Both the position numbers and the translations under genes were made by a program. Below, piece after piece: positions 24,498 to 34,300 of a stretch of 64,000 bases of DNA. How positions within the stretch are numbered: position 1 is the stretch's first letter; every line of letters starts with the position of its first letter. The DNA lies in NCBI GenBank assembly GCA_958450365.1, contig CAUEEP010000732.1:682001-746000 (forward strand). Direction: 5' to 3'. The stretch comes from Mesorhabditis belari (lineage: Eukaryota > Nematoda > Chromadorea > Rhabditida > Rhabditidae). The notes under the pieces are model-generated. The model saw only the letters and a program-made list of their open reading frames with translations. It did no database searches and had not been told where the DNA came from.

Positions 24498-24680
24498 CGG
24501 GGGGGGGGGAAAAGGGGGCCCCCACCCCGGCCCGGGGGGGGCCCCCCAAGGGGGGGGGAAAGGGGAAGGGGAAAGGGGGGGGTTTTTTAGGGGGAAAAAT
24601 TATAAAAAAAAAATAAAAGGAAAGAAAGAAAGGGGGGGGGGGATATTTGTGAAGGTTATTTTTAAGAAAGTTTCTTAATA
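24170..24680. other. Degenerate poly-G tract, probably bad consensus
   Basis: About 500 bp made almost only of G runs (one of more than 70), T runs and A runs, with scraps such as ATACACAACAACACAACGGG. It is unlike anything else in the AT-rich window and begins less than 100 bp upstream of the neprilysin ATG. Long Gly- or Pro-coding frames here have no meaning. Confidence 0.85.
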
Positions 24681-24774
24681 CTATTTTCGACTACACTTTA
24701 TAGTTCACAAAAGTACTTGTATAGTAATTTATCTTATATTTTGATTATCAATAACGTTTAGAAGATTTGATCAA

Positions 24775-24872
24775 TAGCCATCAATAGCCATCAATATCAA
24801 TAGCCATCAATAGCCATCAATAGCCATCAATATCAATAGCCATCAATATCAATAGCCATCAATATCACTAGC
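24775..24872. repeat. CAATAGCCAT minisatellite
   Basis: Units CAATAGCCATCAATAGCCAT and CAATATCAATAGCCATC repeat for about 100 bp. A single related stretch ATCAATAGCCAAGCAGTTGA recurs at 25622 followed by similar text, indicating a larger dispersed repeat. Confidence 0.88.
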
Positions 24873-25720
24873 CAAGCAGTTGAAGCCAGGATTTGTCATG
24901 AAATGCGAAGAAAAATGCATTCAGAATTCTATAGACTCTAATGAAAGATTTCAAAAAAGGGTGCAAGACAAGGTTCATCTTGATCAACATCAAAATGGAT
25001 CTCAATAGGTCTTTTCAACTGATTTCACCAATTCCAATCACCTATATATGCAAGAAAACCAGTCAAAAAACGCAACAGTTCCCGATCATTGAGATTATTC
25101 CAAAGTTTTTCTCTTTTTCTTTTTATGATTTTGATCACCTGAATGACTCGATTAGTCTCTGAAAAAAAAAACTTATGATTTCCGAGATATTTTGCAACAG
25201 AATGAGAGAAAAAGAACGAGTTTTCTTTGGATTTAGAGAATGCCCTTTTCAAGGATAATTCTCCAATTTTAAATGGGAAAAGACGGTGATTTGATCAGGT
25301 TGAATTGGGGGAAAAGAAAAGAGAATCATGAGAGATCAAAGGAGATCAAAACTGGTGATGAGTTGCGATAATGTGATTGGGGTTCTTTGTACCGTATTCC
25401 TCACAGACTTTCTTAAGCTTTAGCTTATCCACTAATACTTCTTCTGAATCTTTTTTCTTTATTCTATACAATTGAAGTTTTTGTACGATAAGGCTCATAG
25501 GTTTTTGTCTTTTCTTTTCTAAAAGATGAATAAGATAAAAGATAATTTGGAAAAGTTACCGTAATTTTCTTTCAGTTTTTGTTTGATCGCAATGAATGAA
25601 TGATCAAAATGGTGATTTGATTATCAATAGCCAAGCAGTTGAAGCTAGGATTTGCCCATTAAATGGAGCAAAAACTGAATGAAAATTATGGTAGTGTTCT
25701 AGATTACTTAACTTTTAGTA

Positions 25721-26259
25721 TTGGGTTGCTGAATTGAAAACTGCCGGCTATTGTCATATGTGACAGTTTGAGCACTTTCTTCAAAAGAAACCCATTTTGG
25801 TGTCAATGGAAAAGTTGTAGAGAATCAAAAATCAAGTTTATATCCAAATTTTCAGAACGATTCAAAAACTAGTTTTCAAGAAATGCCAAATTTACGAATT
25901 TTCACAAAACTTGCAACAAAACTTGCCTTTTAAGCGAAACTACTAAGTGTATCTTTTTGGAAATTTGGCTATAAGCCTCATTTTTGATTCTCTACAACTT
26001 TTCTATTGACACCAAAATGGGTTTCTTTTGAAGAAAGTGCTCAAATGCTCAAACTGGGACATCTCCAGTCCCCCATTTTTGAGTCTCACACTTGTCTCAC
26101 ACACAAACCAAAATCCTACTACGAAAGAGGAATCCGCAAATTTCCTGTAAAATGGGCAGAAGTCGTCAATAATAATGGAATTTATTTGGAATGAATTTAT
26201 GGTTTTATGTTGAATAAATTTTAGTTCAAAGTCCGGCAGTTTTCAGTTCACCAACCCAA
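25721..26259. mobile_element. Mariner-derived MITE (TTGGGTTGG family)
   Basis: Same termini (TTGGGTTGCTGAATTGAAAA left, complement right) and TA target duplication as the 11971 copy, with the same internal inverted-repeat core. No transposase sequence. It lies between the neprilysin and mec-3 genes. Confidence 0.87.
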
Positions 26260-27402
26260 TAACTACTAAAAACTAAAGTAACTCTACCTAACCCTTTGAA
26301 CTAACAATTATGATTACTCATTATCAATTCTATTCGTGTATTGATGCCAATTCACCAACCCAATATAAAAAAATCTGTACAAAGAGAATGAAAGGCTGTA
26401 AAGTGGATAAAAATGATTACGTTAGTCTGATGACTTCACTTACTTGTAATTTCAATATTGGAGAACTTTTGATTAAACCCAGGGATTTATAAATGTACAT
26501 CTCAAGATCTATAGATCTATAGATCTATAAATACAGTATTTTCTCAAATAAGCGCCTCCCTCCCCTCGAACGCTTCGTTCTTAGCGCCATTTTAAGAGAT
26601 TTTTATGTTTATAAATATATATAAATAAAAATGGGGCTGAGAACGAGGCGTCTAAAGTTGATTGAGAGAAGCGAGCGTTTTTTTAGAGGAAATGCGGTAA
26701 TCTATAGATTTGCCCAACAATCTCTCTTTCTTCATTTTACCTGGACGGTATCGATGAGGTTGTCATTGATCTACTCGTGGAATTTTATGGAAATTTTTCG
26801 AATTCAGCACAAGAAAATCGATGTAGAGCCGGGGTTTTTTTTGCGTTACTTTAAATAATCGTTGAAAATGGAATGGATTTTGGAATGGAAATGCTCATTT
26901 GTGTTGGGAGAAAAAGAGGGAAACCGTGCAAAAAAGTAAAAAAAAAAAAAAAAAAGGTTGAGTGTGGTTATAATCTGTCGACAATTGAAAATATAGAAAA
27001 GAGAGAGCAGCTCTTTGTGCGGTGCTTTGAATTGAACACAAAATGGGCTGAAAAAAAAGGGAAAATTGTAGGGGGAAAAGAGCCTTTTGTTATCATAATA
27101 GTAACTGGTGGATAGGGAAAATGTTAATAAGTTGAGTGCTGTACTTTGTGCACTTTCTGGTGCACTCAAAAGACTTTGAGGAAAAAAAGAAGGATAAAGG
27201 TAAAGAAAGAAGGTAAAGCAGAAGGTTTGCCTACTGCCAATCGGCCACCACGATATCTTTTTCTTTTTGGTAAGTCACTCATAAGCTCGGGGTTTGTTTT
27301 CCATAAAAAAAACTTTGAGTGCTTATAACTTTTGACAGATTGCTGCATTGCAAAAACGGAAAGCAGATTCGGAATCAGCGAAAGATTCTACGTTGATTAG
27401 TA

Positions 27403-27808
27403 TTGGGTTGGTGGAAAAGTCCTTTCCGATTTTTTGTCCGATCCTTTGCCAGAAAAGTCCTTTCCGAGAGTACCTTAAATTTGTCCAATTTTGATGTTTT
27501 ATAGCTCATCCTAAAGCTGAATGCTCATCCTAATGCGTGTCTAGGGGTTATTTTTGATGCTGGTCACGAAACACATGGTTTTAGCCTAGGTTTCTGCACG
27601 GAAAACTAACGAAACGTGAAAACAGCCATTTTTTGGCTCTGCCGCCCTTTACTAAAATAGCTGTAAAAACTTTTAGAAAAGAGATATCTCAAAACGGTTT
27701 TTACCAATCGATTCGTCTTGAATTCAGCTTTAGGATGAGCTATAAAACGTCAAAATTGGACAAAGGTACTCTCCCAAAAAATCGGAAAGGACTTTTCCAC
27801 CAACCCAA
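27403..27808. mobile_element. Mariner-type MITE, second subfamily
   Basis: Termini TTGGGTTGGTGGAAAAGTCC and their complement are flanked by TA. The first nine bases equal those of the 11971/25721/40639 family but the interior is different, forming a long imperfect hairpin (ATCGGAAAGG / TTTAGGATGAGC arms). No transposase seen. Confidence 0.85.
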
Positions 27809-27812
27809 TATA

Positions 27813-28030
27813 TGGCTCATCATCATTTGGCCACTATACCCCGTTGAGGATTCCTTTCCAACATAGATTATTTCCAAATATTCTTCAAAATCTCCGACCT
27901 GGGCGTGGATTCGTGTGTATCTTGCAAGGACATCAACTGCATTGACGACTCTCCAGAGGGCATTGCCAGATGGATGTAATTTGGCGAGGAAAACGATGGC
28001 ATTTTGGTGATCGATTGAGAGAGAAATTTA
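27813..28030 (-). CDS. Possible orphan exon, unrecognised
   Basis: A minus-strand frame is open from about 28030 down into the flanking MITE at 27808. It reads HQNAIVFLAKLHPSGNALWR then VVNAVDVLARYTRIHAQ, with a possible GTCGGA donor, and continues GDFEEYLEIIYVGKESS. The composition is protein-like and not repetitive. No clear acceptor is seen on its 5' side, though a small block (ILDDYKW, near 28080-28105) follows a good TTTTTCAG. It lies between mec-3 and the neprilysin gene on the same strand. I do not recognise it; it may be a gene relic. Confidence 0.2.
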
Positions 28031-28835
28031 GTGAGATTTCTCGAAAATCATACCATTTGTAGTCGTCGAGAATCTGAAAAATCTCTTTGAAAGATTTGAA
28101 TGAGATTGGAATGAGATTTGATCGAACAAAACTGAAAGATTAACTGAAAGACGTCTTCACCAAGAGTTCGAGATCAAGAATTCTCGGGGTTTTTTTAAAA
28201 AACTTTGGTGAAAGGATTGAAGACCATTGATTCAAGAGGTTGATTTAAGCTCTTGAATCAAGAATTCCCGCAACTTTTCTTCTCAAATCCACCCCCGCGA
28301 AATCTTTCCTCTTTTTTTTCTTCACTCTTTCAAAAATTGCCTCAAATCATCGGAAATTTCGTGCAAATTTCCGGGCCATTTTTGGTTCTTTTTTTGAATC
28401 TTTTTGCCAAAGAAAAACGTAGGAAAAGTTCTGAAAAATTGAAAATTCAGAAAAGTTTTCAAAAATGACGTTTGACAAGATTTCAAAGAAGATTTTAAAT
28501 CAATTGAATTGAATATGGAAAAGAGGAGTGTTCGGTGTTTGAAAAGTGTTTGAAAAGAGGAGTTGTTCAATTGTTCGGAAGGAGAAATTGCTTGTCAAAA
28601 AGAGTTTCTGAAGTTCTGAAGTTCTGAAGTTCTGAAGTTTAAGCTTTTTGAAAAAAAAAATCGACAACCAGCTTCAGCAATTTGATGTGAAGCTAGGCCT
28701 TTTGTAAATCTTATGAACTTATGAAAATCTATTGTCAGTTTAATTGGCTTACAATTAGATTCAAAAAACTTATAAAATAGACCAAAAATAAGACATTCAA
28801 AAACCCGTTATAATGCTATTTTTAAAACAAATAAT

Positions 28836-29204
28836 TACCGTAAATACTGTAATAGTACCCCATCCCCCTAATGACGGTGCGGAGTGTTGCGTAGTCTAGC
28901 TTTGAACGAGTTTTTCTCGACACTGCTTTGTATATACCATAAATACTGTAATAGTACCCCACCGCCCTCGTACAGTCGCGTAGTCGCAAAAGTTTTTTAG
29001 TATTTCATTTTTTTCAAAGCGCCCGTACTTTCAAAAAATGCGTCTTTGGTATCACAAAAATAGCCCTGAATTTCAGCTATTTTTTGATACCTAAGCGCGC
29101 ATTGTAGCATAAACCAGTGTCGAGAAAAACTCGTTCAAAGCTAGACTACGCAATGCTCCGCACCGTCATTATGGGGGTGGGGTACTATTACAGGATTTAC
29201 GGTA
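28836..29204. mobile_element. TACCGTAAATACTG-family MITE, one and a half copies
   Basis: A half-copy (28836 to about 28930, stopping after the GTGTCGAGAAA hairpin region) is followed by a full copy (about 28936-29204) in the opposite orientation. This suggests insertion of one copy into another or rearrangement. Confidence 0.82.
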
Positions 29205-31397
29205 GCTTTTCTAATAAAAAAAACTGCAGTTCAATTTGTGCATTTGTTGATTCTAAACGGGAAGTACGAAAAGAAATGAAAAGACTTTCTGAACAGTTTA
29301 ATATAAAGAAAGAAGCTGAAAACTTTAAAAATATATCTCTAGATCTTGTGGTTATGATTGAAGATCAAAAAAAGAAAAAAAATGACAGAAACTAATGACT
29401 GAATGACTGATTGTTATGAGCAAAACGATTGCCCAATTTGCAGAAAAGGTTTGAAAGTTTTTTTGTTCATCAGAAAATCTCATTCTTGTGCTCTCTTGAA
29501 CAACAAATAAAACTTTTAAACCATTGCAAATTGGGCAACCGTCCGCTAGTAAAAATGGAGGGAATAGTTCAACAAGCTCAACAAATTTACAAAAAAATGA
29601 CAAAAGAGTCCAAAAAATGAAATGAAAAAACGACGAGAAATGTCACGTGTGGTGGTAGATAAAAGATGAAAGGAGAATTGAAGAGAAAAAAGAGTTCAGT
29701 CTCCATTCGATCTCTGTCAATTGTTTATGGGAATCATGAGGGAATTGAAGGGGGAAAGGGGAGAAGAAGGAGAAGAAGAGGAAGGAGGAGAAGAAGAAGG
29801 AGAAGAAGGAGGAGGAGAAGAAGGAGAAGAAGAAGGAGAAGAAGGAGAAGAAGGAGAAGAAGAGGCCAATTCACAACAGATGTGTGGATTTCAAAAGAGA
29901 AACCGATTTTGGCAAACACCCAAACAGTTCTTTACAGTTTCTGAAGTGACAATTGTGATAAGAGAGCTTTTTAGATTGTATTTTGGGCTGAGGAGTGGAA
30001 ACACACCATTTCTAGTGCAGTAAAATAGTTCTTGTTCTTGTTCTTGCTCAAGATTGAAAACACGAGTATTCTGACACTTATTTCCTTCATTTTTTTCTAC
30101 AAAGACGATTTTTTTGAAGAGTTCCATGTGCCAGAAAGGTTGTGTTTCTATTTAAGAGCACAAAATGAACTTTAAAATACGCTTCCTATCATATCTTCAA
30201 CAAAAGAATGAACAAAGAAAAGGAATTGAAGGTAAATCTTGCAAAGAAGTGGATAAAAAAGCTGACTTAAAGGCTGCTTATAACAAAAACTCCTAAAAAA
30301 ATCTAGAATCAAAAGCTCATAAAGAAAAAGTTCGACAAAAACAAAAGTCTTGTCACCTGGAAAATTGAGGAGTCTAAAAGTTTTTGCCTAAAAATAAAGA
30401 AGCCATTTAATTTCCCGATGAAAGGATTCAGGGGAAGTTCCCCCTTTTTGAAGGCCTTTTCCCCATCAAAATCCCCTTCTCCTATCTTCTAAAAGGGCCC
30501 CAAGCACAACCACTTTCGGAATCGATATTCAGCCTTCTCTTTTCGCTTTCTTTCTCTTTCTTCTCTTTCTTCTCTTTCTTCTCTTTCTTTCTTTTTCCCT
30601 TTTCTCGTTTTTCTGAAATTGTCTGAAATTCGAGCGGCCAACGGGCCTCTCTTTATTGGGAACTCCTCTCTCCATGTGACTCTTGAAAAAATGGGATAAT
30701 TGGCCGGAGAACTAGACTTTGTCTCAATTTTCTAATTGGTTTTACGGTAAACATTCCATAACTCAAACATTCCATAACTAAATCTTCAAGTTTAGAATAA
30801 GAATTTCGTAGAAAAGTAACAATGTGTAAAATTGATAAGATTCAAGTTGTAGATTCAAATTTTAGATTTAAATTGTACATTCAAATTGTACATTCAAATT
30901 GTACATTCAAATTGTAGATTCTAATTTGAGAAGTCATTCAAAAATAAGTAGCTAAAGAACAGAAATTTGAGAATTGATTTCAGTTTTATGGAAAGAAGTT
31001 GAAGTTATTGAAGTTACTGAAATGAGGGATTAATCCGGTGATTGTTCGATTATCTTCGTTTCAATAGGACTTCAATAGGACAGCGAATTCCCCAATTCAT
31101 CAAATCCTCTCACTAAATTGAATATTTATTTATTCATTAATAAATTGAAAGAAAATTAAACTGGAGATTAGAATCGGGGAAGTTTTTTTTGACTAGGAAA
31201 AGCATTTGAGAACAAGAAAAGTTCTTGAAAAGTTTAAAAACAAAAAAGATAAGAACAAAAAGAACATAAAAACATAAAGAAGATCGAATAAAAACTTTAA
31301 ATTTTATATAAAATATGAAATTTTGAGCATAGGTGGGTTTTTGATAGACGGAAAGGCAAAAACGGCAATGCAACAAGTTTTATTCTAATTCAGATCT
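29205..31397. other. Intergenic downstream of mec-3, repeats only
   Basis: Contains the GAAGGA tract, a TTCTTGTTCTTGTTCTTG run (30030), a CTTTCTTCTCTTTCTTCTC pyrimidine tract (30540-30600) and TTCAAATTGTACATTCAAAT repeats (30850-30915). No coding frame with protein character was recognised. Confidence 0.55.
29748..29862 (+). repeat. GAAGGA purine microsatellite
   Basis: (GAAGGAGAA)n simple sequence. It gives spurious Arg-, Glu- or Leu-rich open frames on both strands. Confidence 0.93.
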
Positions 31398-34300
31398 TCA
31401 TGGCTTTTCCGGTTGTTGAGGATCCATCGAAAAGAGTGGGATATTCAGGTGGAGAGGCTCGGTGAGGGGTACGGTCAGTGGGATGAGTGATGGGGAATGG
31501 ACAAGCATCGAAGAAGAAGAAGCACAAAGAGAGGATGGGCCGACGAGCTGGGGAATGTCCACATCACCGCCCATTAGATCATCTAGAAATTGTCGATATG
31601 TATCGAGGGTACTGTAGCTTGTCTACTTTATCATAATTTGTATATTGAGCGGAGATAAGGAACCAATTTTAGAGAGATAAGGAACCAGATTTAGAGATGG
31701 AACCAGATTTAGAGATAGGGAACCAAATTTAGAGATAAGGAACCAAATTTAGAGAGATAAGGAACCGAATTTGTAGAGATAAGGAACCAATTTTACAGAG
31801 ATAAGGAACCAAATTAGAAAGATAAGGAACCAAATTTAGAGAGATGAGAAGCCAAATCTTTCAAAAAATCGACCTCAAAAAAGCTATCGTAATCCAGAAT
31901 CAAGAATCAGTTTGCGTATGCAATTTTAATTATTGTACCTGTGGGAAAGTGAATTGTCGGCGGAATGAGGCCCCGTTGCTCATAGTGTCTCAAATAATTG
32001 CACAAATGCTTCAAGCGGCGCTCCTTGCTGCGTCGATTTTGAAACCAAACCTAAAATCTCTTATTAGTGCACATTTATCTATAAAGTGTTCTTTTACTTT
32101 TTGTAAATGGATAATTTGACTCGGAAAAGATGGTATTTTTGAAAAACTAAAGCTAGATTATGAGAATTCAAATATTTTTGACTAGAGTGTGTTCCTCGCG
32201 AGTATTTTTGACTAGAGTATTTTCCGAGTATGACTAGAGTATTTTCCGAGTAATGCGTTTTTTAAAAAGCACATTTAGGAAAAATTGCCGTACTTTTAGC
32301 GAAAATTATTGCAAATTAGCGGAAAAAAATCACGAGCTACCACTTATATACGACTCTTTTTAAAGATATTCAGCCGTTTAACTGATTTGGTGGGAGTGGG
32401 ACAAATGCGACCTTTTTTTTTGCGCACCCGGACATTTGCGCACCTTTTTTTCCGCACCTTGCTCATTGATATTAGTGTTCGGGATAGGATGTGTCCATAT
32501 CCCTTGGTTCAGGCAGAATATTTATTAAAGCACCGGAGGGTTTATATACCGAAAAGTTGAGTGGGAAATGTTTTGAAAAGCTCATTAGCGCACCTTTTTT
32601 CGCGTTTTAAAAAAGCTCTAAAAAGCTAATTGTTCGGAAATTCTTCCGATAAAGTCTATTTCTCTTTAAAATCTATCGATCAATGTTCCCTCTTAATCCT
32701 TCTTTATCCTCCAAAATCTTTCCGCGATTTCCCCAGACACAAGCTAGCCAAAACATAGACCTTTTCAAAACATTTCCCACTCAACTTTTCGGTATATAAA
32801 CCCTCCGGTGCTTTAATAAATATTCTGCCTGAGCCAAGGGATATGGACACATCCCGAACACTAATATTAATCAATTTCTATTCCAAAAGTTGTTTTTCTA
32901 GGCAATTTTAGGGTGTAGAATCGAAATTTTGACATATCAGAGCTTGTGGAAACAAACGGACGGAGTTATACGGACATCGACAATTTTCTGTAATTTGATC
33001 TAGCCGTTTTGTCTTTCAAATTGGTTTCACAAGCTCTGTTATGTCAAAATTTCGATTCTACGCCCTCAAATTACCTAGAAAAACAACATTTGGAATAGAA
33101 ATTGATTAATATTAGCTTTTTAGAGCCTTTTTAAAACGCGAAAAAAGGTGCGCTAATGGGCAAGGTGCGGAAAAAAAGGTGCGCAAATGTCCGGGTGCGC
33201 AAAAAAAGGTCGCATTTGTCCCACTCCCGATTTGGTGGCAAATTCCCCTTCACAAGTAAAGATATTCAATTTACTCGACGTGTAAAGAGGACTACTCGTA
33301 GTTACTTGACCCAAGACGTCGATTAATCGAGTAAAAATTACTCATACAAATTTTACTCGAGTAATTTACTTACTCGCGAGGAGAACACTCTAATTTTTAA
33401 CCTATTATGATTTTTTTAGGCTCATTAAATTGTTGTCTTCTACCTGAATAACTCTCATCGAGAGACCGGTCTCCGAGGCAAGTTTGGCTCTCGCGTGCTT
33501 TGAGGGTTTTGGAGTAGTCGTGAAAATTCGATTCAACACATCCAACTAAAGTTTACTAGTAAAGAATTATGATAAACGTTAGATTTGATCCGTCACAATG
33601 ACTGGTCAACAATAACAGTTTTATTGAGCTGTTATTGTTGACAATATCAATGCATATGAAATGGCTAAATGTTCAACAAAGCATTTATTCGCGATTAACC
33701 ATCAAATCTAAATATTCTCTTTATTTTCAATAATCTTTTCCCAGTTCTCGAAAGCCCTTTTTCCTAAAAGCCTTCGATTTTCCAGCAAAAAAGTCCATCA
33801 GCCACTTTTTGACGTCGTCTTTGGAATCGAAGTGCTGTTGCTCATTACTCATCGATCAAAATAGATGATAATCACTTAAGGCAAGGTCTGAGCTATATAG
33901 AAGATCACTTCCCAGCCAAGGTTCATCCTTCTTCAGTTTGTCCCGAGTCATCGAAGAACATGCGGCGTTATCATAGAGGAGGATGATTTCTGTCTTTCTT
34001 GGTCAGCCATTTGTCAAAGCTGTGAATAATTCTTCGAGCTGCTCGGTGTATTTAGCAGAGTTGCTGAATAGTTGGCTTACTATTCAGCGACTCTCAATAG
34101 ACTACTCCTTTCATATCCCAGAAACCGATAACATAAACTTCTTCTGGTGCAATTCAGGCTTCGGATTTGTTTCGGACGTGGCTCCGGCTATGGCCGCGCT
34201 TAGAGCTCACAACCAAAGAGCATCAGCGTCACTGACTCAATCTTAGGCTATTCAGAAAGTCTTACAGAAAGTGAAGTTGTTATTTTTGAACAAAAAGAAC

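Noticed and set aside
24187..24680. Long glycine-rich or proline-rich open frames
   Set aside because: They are produced by poly-G/poly-C runs in a stretch that looks like failed consensus sequence.
29666..29944. Arg-rich, Glu-rich or Leu-rich frames
   Set aside because: Simple GAAGGA repeat; no non-repetitive coding sequence around it.
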